From NCBI RefSeq assembly GCF_029962835.1, contig NC_080575.1:55775493-55839492 (forward strand): DNA of 64,000 nucleotides, given 5' to 3'. The notes below the pieces were generated by a model that was given only the letters and a program-made list of their open reading frames with translations, did not search any database and had not been told where the DNA came from. The stretch comes from Magnolia sinica (lineage: Eukaryota > Streptophyta > Magnoliopsida > Magnoliales > Magnoliaceae). Of this stretch, positions 11,576 through 24,130 are shown piece after piece (position 1 is the stretch's first letter; each line of letters starts with the position of its first letter). Both the position numbers and the translations under genes were made by a program.

Positions 11576-12590
11576 GATATAGCAGAGCATGACTTCGAGA
11601 TCGGCTGGCAGTCTTCTATCGTTCAGCTATCAAGCCTGTCGATTCAACCCTCTCTTATCGTAAGGGTGATCGAGGCTCAGCAGACAGACGAGTCGTTACA
11701 GAATTACCGAGCAGAGGCAGCATCTGAGAGTCAGACAGATTGACAGATTAGTTCTGATGGTGGACTTCGCTTCAGAGGTCGATTATGTGTCCTAGATATA
11801 CCTGAGTTGCGGAGAGATCATATGACTAAGGCACATCGATTGCAATTCTCTATCCACCCTGGCTCGACAAAGATGTATCGCGATATGAGGCGTCAATGTT
11901 TTTAGGTAGTGATGAAGCACCAGATAGCCAGTTTTGTGGCTGAGTGTGACACGTGCTAGCATGTTAAGGCTAATCATCAGAGACCCCCTGGTCTATTGTA
12001 GCCATTGAGCATTCCAATGTGGAAGTGGGAGCACATATCTACTGATTTTGTCATAGGTTTACCGAGGACACAATGCGGTTAGACGCCATTTGGGTTGTCA
12101 TGGATTGCCTGATGAAGTCGGTACATTTTCTTACGATTCGTGAGACTTGGCATATGGACCAGCTCACCAAGTTGTTTGTTGATGAGATTGTGAGACTGCA
12201 CGGTGTTCTTATCTCGATCGTTTCTGACCGAGACTCGAGGTTCACGTCTCAGTTTTGGAGGAGCTTTCAGAGAGCGATGGGCACTGATTTGCAGCCTAGC
12301 ACCGCGTATCATCTGCAGACCGATGGACAGACCGAAAGGATTAACCAGATCCTTGAGGATATGCTTCGGGCCTGCGCAATCAATTTCTTGGGTAGTTGGG
12401 ACGAGCATCTACAATTGGCTGAGTTCACGTACAACAACAACTATCCGACTACCATTGGCATGACTCCTTTTGAGGCATTATATGGCAAACTGTGCAGATC
12501 TTTGAGTTGTTGGACCAAGGTTGGAAAGTGGCGTCTCCTAGGTCCTGAGCTTGTGAGTAGACATCAGAGGCTATTGATATCATCAGGCAG
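11576..12590 (+). pseudogene. Ty3/gypsy integrase relic
   Basis: A zinc-binding region runs from about 11820 (HRLQFSIHPGSTKMY, then CDTC near 11945). The catalytic core follows: STDFVIGLP near 12040 (first Asp), a frameshift near 12070, IVSDRDSRF near 12215 (second Asp) and TDGQTERINQILEDML near 12320 (Glu). The domain ends near PFEALYGKLCRS. Several TAG/TGA codons fall between 11573 and 12005. The family joins element cDNA into chromosomal DNA. Compared with the element at 41908-43355 this copy is more damaged in the zinc region and intact in the core. Confidence 0.85.
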
Positions 12591-13077
12591 AGGATGCGTA
12601 CAGCTCAGAGCCAGCAGAAGAGTTTTGCTGATCATCGACGTTGTCCCTTAGAGTTTACCGTTGGGGACCATATGTATCTTAAGGTCTCACTCATGAAGGG
12701 TGTGGTTCATTTTGGAGTAAAGGGCAAGCTCCCGAGATTTATAGGACCTTTCGAGATCACCGGGTGCGTTAGCGCCGTGGCCTATCAGTTTGCCTTGCCA
12801 TCTCAGTTGTTTAGCATCCACAACATTTTCCATGTCTTTATGTTGAGAAAGTGGGTCAGACATCGTTCCCGTTATTGATTGGCAGCCGTTGGAGGTTCGT
12901 GAGGGCACTTCTTACATTGAGCAGGCAGTTCATATCTTCGATCGGAAGGAGCAGGTCCTGCGGGCCAAGGTCATTCCCTTGGTGAAAGTGCAGTGGGGCC
13001 ATCATAGTGTAGATGAGGCATTTTGAGAGTGCGAGGCTGAGATTTGAGAGCACTATCCCCATCTTTTCGATGTTTGA
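12591..13077 (+). pseudogene. Integrase C-terminal and chromodomain relic
   Basis: The reading frame shifts near 12560 and resumes as MRTAQSQQKSFADHRR, then FTVGDHMYLKVSLMKGVV and RFIGPFEI, the usual GPY/F-type module of chromovirus integrases. After a stop near 12876 the frame carries RKEQVLRAKVIPLVKVQW and HSVDEAF, typical of a type II-like chromodomain, ending at FDV then TGA at 13075-13077. Chromodomains are thought to steer integration to heterochromatin. Three in-frame stops interrupt it. The end of this module is what survives inside the short interiors at 154-546 and 5772-6163. Confidence 0.8.
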
Positions 13078-13185
13078 TTATATGTTATATTGTGTTTTGA
13101 TTATATATGATGTTATGTTCATTTTTTCTTATGAGTTATGTTGAGTTGCGATGGTAGTGTAAATTTCGAGGATGAAATTTTTATT

Positions 13186-13198
13186 AGGTGGGGAGAGT
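13186..13198 (+). other. Polypurine tract of the plus-strand Tekay-like element
   Basis: AGGTGGGGAGAGT directly precedes the LTR start TGTAAGACCC at 13199. The upstream phrase GATGAAATTTTTATT matches the inverse of the segment right of each short interior's polypurine tract, so the two families share their plus-strand priming signal. Confidence 0.85.
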
Positions 13199-14431
13199 TG
13201 TAAGACCCGTATCCTAGTCCGTACTGTTCCGTCAACTCCCACGATCCTTCCTGACAAATTTCGGCAACCTGCGACTCATAATTGATGTTTGCGCTGACCG
13301 TAAGTCATATCCTGTAAATTTACGACAGCTTAATCTGAGACTTGTACTATTGTGACCGCACCGACACCGCGGTTCCAACGCCGCATCTTACATACTAATC
13401 TGATACCCTGGCAGGGAGATGTGGGCCCGTGTTCCGTTCAAGAAAAACACCGTGCATTTATAATCCTAAGAGAATCTTTACAACATGTCCCATCAATCAA
13501 TCAATCAATCACCTCATGTCAAGTATAAGAGAAACCCCATGCTTTCTTTCTCCACAAGTCAAGCAACCACTGAGTCAACTCTCAAGTCAAGTACACCATC
13601 ACCTCACATCCATCACCCATCACTCTCTCCTTATAACCTTCTCTCTCTCTCTCTCTTCACAAAAATTTCAAGTGGTGGACGTCCAAGCCTTTCTAAGAGA
13701 GAAAAGTGAGTTTTGTGTGGCCCACTTTCCACCCCAAGATCCTTCATCCTATCCATTCATCTCTCATCACCTTCCATTAAAGTCAGACACAAGGAGATCG
13801 GCGTTCCATCGGACCAAGAAGATCGAACGGTGGGTGCTTTATAGGTTAGATTTTCATGTTTTGATGATGGGCCAAGTGAGGCCTACCGATTGATGGTATG
13901 GATCTCACTTTGGACCCTAGGTGTGGCCGATGGCCCACATTGATTCTCATGATTATTCCATGATGGGGCCATTCTCCATGGACCCCATCATGATGTTTAC
14001 TTTCTAAGTTTGAAAGAGGTCATCTAGATCTTCCATTTCGGTAGAGAAAGGATCTCCACTGTTGATTTTGATCGATGGGCCCATATGAAATGGGACCCAC
14101 TTGATGTATGTTGTAAATCATGCAAGGGAGGGCCCATAATGCCGAGGTCCCTCCATCATCACGTGTGTCTCTCTCTCTCTCTCTCCTTCCTTTATTTATT
14201 TTGTGGCCCACCTAATGAGTGTATGTGATGTCCAAACCGTCCATCAAATGGACCCCATGGCCGCCCAAATCATGTGGGCCCTACCTTGGGGAGGTGGGAA
14301 AACACAAATATTAGATTGATCAAGTGGGCCACATCCGTGTGGGACCCACCTTGATGGACATTCACACATCCAGTGTCCCTGGACGTGGTCCAGTGAAATA
14401 TGAACTGACAGTGGGGTGTACTAACAGTAAC

Positions 14432-14435
<4 letters not shown>

Positions 14436-14506
<71 letters not shown>
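14436..14506. repeat. (AT)n microsatellite
   Basis: A near-perfect 70-bp AT run inside the plus-strand LTR; the longest microsatellite of the window. Confidence 0.95.
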
Positions 14507-14510
<4 letters not shown>

Positions 14511-15724
14511 TATTTGAGCTTTGAGGAGGGCCGCTCATGTAGGCTCCACCTTGATGTATGTATTCAATCCACTCCATCTATTCCATTCCTCAGCCCGTTT
14601 TAGGTGTTAAGCCAAAAAATGAAGTCAATCCAGTTTTCTGGCGGGCCATAGCATAGAAAACCGTATTGTTACCGTTGAAAACCCACCTTGATGTTCTACT
14701 CGCCGAAACATGCTGCATATTGGGCTCATTTAGATGGTCTTGAGCTATGGAATCTAATGGGTGGAGTGGATCCACCTGATGTGGTCCCCACCTGGGAAAA
14801 ACCGTAAGAAATCAATTTTTAAAAAATAAAAAAATAATAAAAATCATGGAGTAGCTGCTACTACAGTGTCAGCAGCGCAGGACGCTGCTACTGGCGTCAC
14901 TGTGGACAGGTGGGCAGGACAGGGGTCCCATACGTGGGCCCCATCGTGATGTGTGTTGAGCATCCACGCCGTGCATTGGTGGGACCCTTAGGGCAGTGGG
15001 CCCCCTTCCCAAAATTAGCCATATACATGGCTCAAGTGGTCCACATCATAGGAAATAGTGGTGATTGAACGGCTGCCATTGAACCCTTTTTGGGTATTAT
15101 AGAAGTTTTGGTCAATATGAAATTTATTTTTCCTTTGCCACCCGGTTTACGTGACCTTAGCAGCAGATTGGATGGAAAATTTACGTTATGATGGGCCCCA
15201 CGTGAGACCCACCAATGATGTATGTGTTTTATTCACACTGCCCACACCATTGGATGGTGGGACCCACCACGGTGTATGTTTTTTATCACACCATCCACTC
15301 CATTGGCTGGACGGTTAGCGGACCCCACCATGATGCATGTGTTGCATCCAAACCATCTAACCATTTTAAAAGCTCATTTTATGGCATGAGCTAAAGAATG
15401 AGACAGATCTAGGATCAAGTGGACCACCCAGCAAAAGGGCAGTGGGGATTGAGCTTCTCCCATTGAAACTCTTTAGTTGTTATAAAATTTTGGATCATTA
15501 GGAAATTTGTTTTCCTCTTAATCTAGGTCTATGTGACCTTATGACCAGATTGGATAGAAAATAAATGTTATGGTGGGCCTTGAGAATTTAATGGTGGAAA
15601 TCATTATCACCACTGTTACTTGGTGTGCGGTCCGGATAATCTTTTAATATATTTTATTTTTTCTTGTTTTGTGAAATGCTCTAAAATGATCTTTAACATA
15701 TAGTTGAATGGCGTAGATGGTGAG

Positions 15725-16050
15725 GCCTAAGCAGTGTGGCCCACTTATTGTATACGAGGCCCACGTATGAGGCCCATAGGTGATGCATTTATGGCCCATG
15801 TGATTAGGCCCACCTTGATGTATTTGTGGCCCGTTGTTGAGGCCCACCTTGGTATATATATGAGGCTCATGTGATTAGGCCCATCTTGATGTATTTGTGG
15901 CCCGTTGTTGAGGCCCACCTTGATATATATATATATATATATGAGGCCCATATTATGCGGCCCATTTAATGTATCTAAGGCTCATGGGTCGAGGCCCAAT
16001 GGGATGTACATAAGGCCCATTTCAATGTGTGATTCCACCATAGTTTATGT
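15725..16050 (+). repeat. GGCCCA-type tandem repeats in LTR
   Basis: Units of about 28-60 bp with the core AGGCCCA and a following TTGATGTAT-type spacer. It is the inverse of the GGGCCT arrays in the minus-strand LTRs and includes a short (AT)n at about 15923-15942. Confidence 0.8.
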
Positions 16051-17459
16051 AATGATGTTTATGGCGGGCTATGCCTTGGGAGCAATGATGGTTTGACACC
16101 CACATTGTAAGTACAATGTTGGTTAAATGTCTGCATTGCAACTCTCCTTAGGGCCCATTGATAGGCCCATACTTATTATGTGTAGGCCGTCTAGGCCCAT
16201 CTGCATTGTAAGGATAGTTCATTACTTTATAACATGCTTAGTATAATTCCTTGACTTATGCCATACGTATCATATGTATGCTTGATATGAGTAGTGACTG
16301 ATCATAGCATATGCCATTGGGCAGATTATTTATGGGACTCACTGGTAGGAGTTGCCCACATGAGCGTGTGGATGCGTAGGATTGTTGTATGACTGGAGAG
16401 TGTGATTCATGCATCTTGTATTTGTGTGTCATGATCATTGTACGCCCTAGCGACATCAGGGTCGTGGCTCCACAGGCACATCGTGGATGGCTATATCGGA
16501 TACCGAAAATACTTGGTTCTACCACTGTGGGCACTTAGGATGTCCTTGGGTAAGAGTCCCAGAACCTTTTTAGTACCAGGAGATTCTCCAACGTCTAGAT
16601 CGAGTGGATACACGAGTGCTCGAGTGCTGAATACCAGTAGGCCACATCTCCCACTATGTCGTGGTCGGTTGGAAGGGGATGTGGCCTTATCCACCTGAGT
16701 GAGGGGGCTATAAGCTAGGCTGAGTTTGACCGGCTCATAAATGAGTCCGCTATCAACGAGCCAGGTAGGTATTGGCAGACTACTGGTCAGGCGGATAGTG
16801 AGGTCTATTCTGCTCGCTGGGTTATGCGACTAGGGAGGCGGTAGTCAGTGTGGAGTGTACTAGACCCTGGTGATATCCCAGAGAGGAACTATACTGATAT
16901 GTGTACTTGATGAGGATTGACATTCTTGCGTTGCATTTCGCATATGACATTTGGCTACATAGGCCTCGCATCGCATGTCCTTGGTATGGCCAATAGCATT
17001 CATGCCTTGTATCACATAGCTTTGGTACAGTTGGTAGTATTCATGGGCTTACCCATATATTTCCGCATTACTCTGATATTGTATACTTGGCACTTGCATT
17101 GTGTACATACTTACACTACCCTCTAAGCTTTTATAAGCTTATGCACGACCGTTGCGTGCAAGTGACGTTGGATCGCAGCAGCGCTAAGGCCAGAGCGCGT
17201 AATAGATTATTTTGGAGTTTTTGATCACCCTGTATTTTCCTTTCCGCATTGTACTTAAAAATTTTGATATAGTGGATATGTGGTGATGTTGTTTTGTGAC
17301 TTGGTTATGCTTGTGGTTATGCTCTATTATAAAAAAAAATCATACGGAATCTGGCATATGAATGCCGGGAGCCGAGAATGGAGCACTAAGGAGGCTGTCA
17401 GTGCCGGATTTGGCGATCAGGAATTTTGTGAGCCCGTTTTTTGAGTTTGGGGCATGACA

Positions 17460-17619
17460 AGTAGGGTCCACGTCCCAGCTATTAGATGGCTTGGATGCCA
17501 CATGTGTGGGCCCTACATCCCAAAGATGGGCGATGGAAATAACACATACCTCATTATCTGACCCAAGGCATTACTGACATCACTATAGTCGTGGGTCTAA
17601 CCTTCCCACAGTTGGTGTG

Positions 17620-17683
<64 letters not shown>

Positions 17684-18608
17684 CTATGGTGGGTCCCTCG
17701 TCCAATCCTATGGACAGTACGCACACCACACATCAAGGTGGGTCCACATCCGATAAATGGACAGTGTGGATGAAGTATGCATGCCAAGGTGGGTCCACTA
17801 TGGGCCACACACCTCATCCTTACCATAAAAGATAGCAAGAGAGAGAATCGTGATGGAGATCGGAGTAGCAGAGGGACCTCACCACTATGGGTCCCTCTTT
17901 GATACAACACATACTTCAAGATGGGTCCCACATATGTGGGCCTTCAAATCACAAATCAAATGATAAAATCACCCACCTTTCCTTCTTCTTCCTCCCTAGT
18001 GCTCCAAGGCTCCTAAGAATCTCCTTCAATGGTGGAGATGATGATCTAAGGGTTGGATGGTGAGGATTGAGGGGGGTAAGGAGTGGGCCACACCTAGCTC
18101 TCTCTTGGAAGGCTTGGACGTTGGAGTTTCTTGGGGAATGAGAGAGAGAGATGACAGAGATAGGTGTAAGAGAGAGAGAGATGGGTGAGTGATGGGGTGT
18201 GATGGGTGAGTGAGTGATGGATGTGTACTTGTGTAAGAGAGAGTGTTAACTTTTGGGGAGGGTGGTTGTACTTGGCAATGGGATGGAGTGATGGGTTGTA
18301 CTTTGATTAATTGATGTGATGTGTTGTAAAGATTCTCTCGAAATTGCAATGCGCGGTGTTATTCTCGAACTAAATGCGGGCCCACATCTCCTGGCCCGAG
18401 TATCGTCTCGGTGCGCGAGACATGGCATTGGAACCACGGCGATGACACGGTCGCAAGGGTACAAGTCTCGGGTTGAGCCAACTCTGGAATGCGGGATATG
18501 ACTCAGGATCGCGCGCAAATGCCGATAGTAGATCACAGGTCGCCGAAATTTGACCGGGAGGACTATGGAGGCATACGGAATGGTACGGGCTAGGATACAG
18601 GTCTTAGA
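17460..18608 (-). repeat. LTR fragment, minus strand (start third of LTR)
   Basis: It begins at the position equivalent to 4672 of LTR copy 1 and follows it to the LTR start, with an (AT)n run at 17623-17682. The LTR start at 18597-18608 reads as the inverse of TCTAAGACC. It is not followed by the polypurine tract seen at the other copies. Instead it abuts a plus-strand LTR fragment at 18609. Its first 240 bp overlap what is present at the end of copy 2 (about 9968-10203), so the two are different copies rather than halves of one interrupted LTR. Confidence 0.78.
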
Positions 18609-21600
18609 CCACCCCTCCCTCCAAAATCCAGCAACATCTCCCTCTTCTCTCTCCCAATCCAACCTTCTAACCTCCATGTCCACCATCTAAACTTCTTCAT
18701 TGAAGCTTAGGACCTAGCTCTTGGAGTTTTGAAGGCATCCTTGGAGGTGGGTGCTCCATGTAGATGTTTCTTCTTTCCTTCTTCTTCCTTTCCTTTTCTT
18801 ACATGCATGGAAGTATGTAGGACCCACCAATCCATGGTGGAGGTCCTGCATGGCTCCTAGAATGAAGGCGATGGGCCTAGATCTTGCACATTTCCTTCCA
18901 TGGTGGGCTATTCTCCATGGACCCACTATGATGCATTTCCTCTTTATTTTAGCATCACATAGGTCATCTAGACCTTGCACGTATGGTGGGGACGGTGTTC
19001 CTACCCCCAACAAATTTTCTTGCCTCGTAATACCTTGCATGTAATAGATAAAGGCAGTGGATGGTGTAAATTGTAGGTGGAAGGTTCATGAGTGGCGGAA
19101 CCTTCCACCAATGGCCGGATCTATCTCCTTCTCTCTCCCTTTCTCTCTATTTTCTTCTATTTATTTCTGGAGATGTGTGGCCCACTAAGGTGGTCAGCAA
19201 CATCTTAGATCCATTAGGAAGATGGGACGTCCTGGCCCACCATGACATGCATGGGTTGGGTGGTCTCCAAACATGGTTTTTTCATGGAAGTTTTGGTGTA
19301 CTAATGGATCTGAAATTTTACTAACCTATCTAGGTGGATCCCACTTGATGGATTAGGCTATAAACCCCTTTAAATAATTTATATGGACCGAAATATGGAT
19401 AACATATGTTGCTGTCCAGATTTCAGGCCCATCTGGAACATTACTTTTGAGCTAATGTTTAGGACTGTTTGCATGCCTTTTTCTCCCAAATTTCCTTGGG
19501 AATTTTGTAGTGTGCGGACCCCACTTTGATGAGGAATGAGGCTCACATCATTTCCCCCATGATTGAGGTCCATGGGATGGGCCAAAGTGGGCTATCTGTC
19601 CAGAAATTTCTGGACAGTTCAGCAACATTGTATGTTAGAAATGACCACTCTTACCTTGATTCTTGGAGTAAGTGGGCCACTTTAGTGGACCCCACTTGCT
19701 GTCCATATGTGGGACCATCCTTCCCACCTATTTTCCAGGGGTTTGGACAAGCTTAGGCCCACCCCACGTGGTGCCACGTAGACAACAGTAATTTCTGCAC
19801 CACCAAATTTTCTGGATGTATTGCTGTCCTTTCTTTAAAAAAAAATACTTAGCATGTATAATAAATTCTGAAACTAATTCCTATGGTGGCCCACCCTTGC
19901 TGGGACCCACCTATCATGAAATTAGGCCATCTGGGCCATCCAAATTCCAGGTGCAAGTGGCTGGACCAGCCACCTTGCTAGACATCCAGCAAGGTTGGCC
20001 GTCCCACCCTTATGAGGCCCACCATGATGTAATGTTTTATCCATGCGTCCATCCATCTGGTGTGGCCCACTTGGATGTGGCCCACCCCTACATGGGACGT
20101 CCATGGTAGGGCCCACCTTTAGCTTGGTGTGGGCTAGGCTATCCAGCCCATTGGACTGCCCACCCCTAGTGGGATGTCCACTTCTTTGGGGATGTTGCTA
20201 GACTTTCAGTCCAGCAGCAAGGCTCACCTAATTTATGTGATATATCTCCACTTCCCATGTGGTGGGGCCCCCTGTGTATGTTTCTGGTCACCCTAAAAAT
20301 TTTATTCACTTAATTATTACCAGTTTCTAGACCTCAGCAGGCCCAGGAAGTTGGTGGACTAAAATCCAGCTTGTTGCCTTATAAAAGTGCATTATTTATG
20401 GCTGAAATTTGAAGGGTGTGGGCCCACCATATTGAGAGAACTTGTGGAAATGTTTCATGCTTCTATTCCTCTAATTTTTTAGCTTAATTAGTGCCTTGAG
20501 AGGCCCACTTTGGTTGGATTATGAGGACCCTTGTTGAACCAGATTTTTGGACTCCTTGTAGGCCCAAATGGGCTGGAACTTTCTAGATAGGCCCAGTATA
20601 TTCTTAGGCTAAATTCATCATAGTATTGTGTTGGGCCAGTGGGCTGGAATGTGTGAATGGTTGGGCCCTTGGTTGCCCACCAAATCAACTATATCCTTAG
20701 GCTAGGTTGTATGCCCAACTTGCTTATCTTGAATGAGAATTCTTGCCCATGTGTTGGAGTAATGGGCTGCACAGTAGGCCCACCACAATGTATAGACTTG
20801 GTGGCCTTTATGTTTGGGCCCTAACCTTCCTTATAGGCCCATATTATTGCATGTGGATTGGGCTATATATTGCCCCTATTAGACCCATGAATTGTGTGTA
20901 GCCTTGGGCCACTTTATTAAGGCCCAACATGTGATGTATCTATATATACGTAGCTGCCCATCTCTTTCTTATGGTGATGTTCAGGCCACAGGCCTTAATC
21001 CTTGGTAGATTATTATTGGGCCGCCCTCAGGGGACAATGGTGGTTGAATGCCCACATTGGTGTTACCCTCAGGCCCTCATTAGGCCTATTCTTACTTCTA
21101 TGGGTGGTTAAAGGTCTACCATAGACCATTGCTAGGCCCATTTTTATTATTTAGGCCCATGTCATTGTCTATCTTGGACTTGTGGGCTACCCTAGGCAAT
21201 TGGGGCCCCACTAGAGATTGTATTCCTTATGAAAAATTGTCTAAGTACCTAGACCCTACTTGGTTGGGAGGAGAGTACATCTTCACTGCATCGGCATCTT
21301 TGTTCATCTTTATGACCTACTCCTATACGCATCATATGCATGCTTGGTTGAGATGTGATTGGTCATGGTTATGCCATTGGCCAAGATATTGTGAGGGATA
21401 GAGTTTCCCTTCTTGAGCACGTTGGATGCTTGGGACTGATGCATGACTGTTTATGTGATTCATGTATTTGACATTGCATAGTATCGTGGATGGTTGGATT
21501 TGGACACCGAAAATGTTACTTGAACATTTAGGGCACTTAGGATGTCTTTGGGTGAAAGCCCCTAAACCTTCATAGTACCAGGAGACACCTCAACGCCGAG

Positions 21601-22573
21601 ACCAAGTGGAAAACATGAGCATCCGAGTGCCTTATACCATTAGGCCACGACTCTCACTGTAGCGTGGTCAGTTGAGATAGGGTGTGACCTTACCCGCTTG
21701 AGTTAGGGGGCAATAAGTAGGCTGAGTTTGACCAACTCGTGAATGGGTCCGCTACCGTCGAGCCTTGTTGGTAATTGGTTGTCCAGAGGTGGGTAGTGAG
21801 GTCTTTTACGCTTGTTAAACTATGTGGCTAGGAGAGCGGTAGTAGGCTAGTAGTGTATTTGACCTCGGTGGTTTCCCTAGAGTGGAACTGTATGGATATA
21901 TGGACTGGATATGAGGACTGGCATGGTCGCATTTGCATTTGCATATGGCATTGGCTATGTAGGCCTCTTGTGCATCGCCTTGATATGGCGCCCAATACTC
22001 ATATGTTGCATAACATAGCCTTGGTATCGCTTACTGCATTCATGCTTGGTATAACATAGCCTTGGTATGGCTGTTGGCATTGATGGCATTCATGGTTCAT
22101 GCTGCATTTTCGCATTCTCTGATATTACTTTCCCAGCACCGGTATTATCACACACTTACACCACCCTCTAAGCTTTCTATAAGCTTATGCAAGATTGATG
22201 CGTGCAGGTGATTCTAAGCAGCAGCAGCAGTAGTAGGGCAGGAGTGTGGAGCGTGCTGTGGACCTTTTGGAGTCGCCCTTGTTCAGACCTTATATTTCCT
22301 TTTTAAGCATTGTACCTTGTATCAAAATTTTAAATTCTTAGTGGATTTTGTGATGTGTTCTCGTGGTTACTTTCTGTAGTTACTATGTTATGATCTTGGG
22401 TATGCTCTTCATGAATTAAATTATGTTATAGAAATCCTCCTTGTAGGATCACAGGATTGGAACCTGGTGAATGGGTGCTAGGAGACAAGAATGGGATATT
22501 ATGGAGGCTGTTGGCACTGGAATCGGCTATCGGGATTCTTAAGAGTTTCGGTCACCGAATCTGGGGCGTGACA
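18609..22573 (+). repeat. 5'-truncated LTR, plus strand, divergent Tekay-like subfamily
   Basis: The right part matches the end of the 13199-17459 LTR: the GGGCACTTAGGATGTC segment near 21530, the conserved AAGCTT block at 22168-22191 and the end GGGGCGTGACA at 22573. The left edge starts inside the LTR, lacking an estimated 0.5 kb. Similarity to the other LTRs is clearly lower than among copies 1 and 2, so it is an older or separate subfamily. No coding sequence is recognised. Sequence after 22573 belongs to a copia element, so this LTR probably lies in or beside it. Confidence 0.7.
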
Positions 22574-22574
22574 A

Positions 22575-22728
22575 GAATGCTCTCATGCAACTTTTAGAGG
22601 GTCAATCAAAACTTGGTGAAATGATGAAGTCAATGAAAGAAAAGTTTTACTCACTCCAACAGTTGGTGGAACAGATTGCGGCACATTTGTCATGCCCTGA
22701 AGAAGATACTGCTAATAGATCTTCTTGA
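22575..22728 (+). pseudogene. C-terminal coiled-coil fragment of a retroelement ORF
   Basis: A 50-codon open stretch ends in TGA at 22726-22728. It is rich in heptad-like Leu/Met/Gln/Glu (for example QSKLGEMMKSMKEKFYSLQQ), which suggests a coiled coil. Its 5' part is cut off by the LTR ending at 22573. Its place ahead of the copia 3' LTR suggests the end of an env-position ORF, but the accessory domain follows it rather than precedes it, so a tandem or rearranged arrangement is possible. Confidence 0.45.
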
Positions 22729-23076
22729 GATTTATTATGTATTAGGACTATTTTTGTTGTGTCTATTTTCTTTCATTTTTTGCTGGATACTTATTTTGGT
22801 ATATTGATGCATCAATTATTCATTTCCTTAATAACTGATTTTCCAAGGAAATTAGAAGTCTCTAGCCCTTTCTTTTTGTTTTTATGTACTTATAGCTGGA
22901 AACTCATTTTGGAAGATAAATTTATCTATAGTTGCACATGTGTACTTTAATTCCTGCTGAAATAGTTCATCTACTTCTCTTGGTACATCTGAAAAATATA
23001 AAATTTCATATGCATACTATTAAGATTTGTTAAAATCCTTCCATTAATATTTCTAATATATGATTACAGCACAACA
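22729..23076. other. AT-rich spacer in the copia 3' region
   Basis: T-rich and A-rich sequence between two coding relics. No open frame, repeat or motif that I recognise. Confidence 0.5.
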
Positions 23077-24130
23077 ATGGTTAACAAAAAAGGCAAGGCT
23101 CCTGCAAAAGGAGAACACTCTAGTAGACAAACTAACATTTGTTGCTCTCCTTATTCCAACCCCACTAAAATGGCTATGTCAAACAAAATAATCTTTGACA
23201 GATTGATCAGATCCCTACTCATCAAACCACATGGGATTGATCTCTACTTAAGATCAATTGGGTGGGACAATTTGTATACTTTAGAGGGGAGGTTCGGTAC
23301 GACCACATTCATCAATTCTTACATTCTTAACATCACACTCATGATGATCCTCGAACAATCAGCATCAACTTCATGAACCAAACTAAGGAGGTCACTCCTT
23401 TAGTGCTGAGTCAACTGTTGCACCTCAAAGTAACACAAACTCCTCTAACTGATCGTTCTCTCAATCATCTTGGAGCTTGAGGTGAAATGACTCGAGTACT
23501 GTGCAATGGCGCCACAATTCCCCGGAACAAAAGAAACTTCCTTTCATCATCGCATTTGAAGTCAACCACCAAAGTATTGCATAACATTCTGAGTATAAAT
23601 GCATACCCATGTGAAGTCTCTAGAGATATGATCTCTCCATTTGTTCTAAATATCCTGTATGACAACTTTCAGGGGATTGAAATATGCCTACCAACCCTTA
23701 TCTTCAAATAATTGATCCTAATTGTCAAGGTGTTCATTGTACTAGCCTTCCCTTTCCAAGTGTTATCTGCAAACTCTCAAAATTCCTTGGTCTGCCATTT
23801 ACGCATGATACGACCGTGTGCTTTACCAAGGAAACTCTAATTCAACTAAATGTCTTTGCAACTACATTTGAGGAGAATCAGGAATGCAGGAGTGGTGAAG
23901 AAGCTCAAGACACTCTTATGGCCACTGGCTGGGACTCTCGTCGCACCTCAATACTTGCACCAAGTCCACTATCTGTCAGCACTGGGCACCTCTTTTGCCA
24001 GAACGATCCAGCTTCTCAACTTCTTGAAGGGCAGTCAAATATATAAGCTTGCCTCCAACAGTGTGAAAATCCACTATCCGGGATTAAACTGTGTCTTGAT
24101 GCTCTTCAACATACTAGGGAATACATAACT
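23077..24130 (+). pseudogene. Env-position 'putative plant transposon protein' ORF of a Sirevirus-like element
   Basis: The frame opens at ATG 23077 with a basic N-terminus (MVNKKGKAPAKG). A segment IGWDNLYTLEGRFGTTTFIN near 23260 matches the pattern W-x-x-L followed by an aromatic position in the plant transposon protein domain (Transposase_32-like). Later blocks are SSHLKSTTKVLHNILSINAY near 23545 and GIEICLPTLIF near 23675. A tail rich in Leu/Phe follows to about 24130. Frameshifts near 23355 and 23700 and a TGA near 23478 disrupt it. The role of the domain is unknown; it is found in retroelement accessory ORFs. It lies upstream of the polypurine tracts and 3' LTR, the usual place of the extra ORF in Sireviruses. 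Confidence 0.6.

Larger units (their letters stand above)
13199..17459 (+). repeat. 3' LTR of the plus-strand Tekay-like element (4.26 kb)
   Basis: It starts TGTAAGACCC after the polypurine tract and ends GGGGCATGACA. Both ends match the inverse ends of the minus-strand LTRs. It contains a long (AT)n run (14436-14506), GGCCCA-type tandem repeats (15725-16050) and the conserved AAGCTT block at 17122-17144. It is about 1 kb shorter than copy 1, partly because the ATCGG minisatellite is missing. The 5' LTR and gag of this element are absent from the window. Confidence 0.88.

Noticed and set aside
14324..14577. Frames with NIYIYIYIY on both strands
   Set aside because: Translation of the (AT)n run at 14436-14506.
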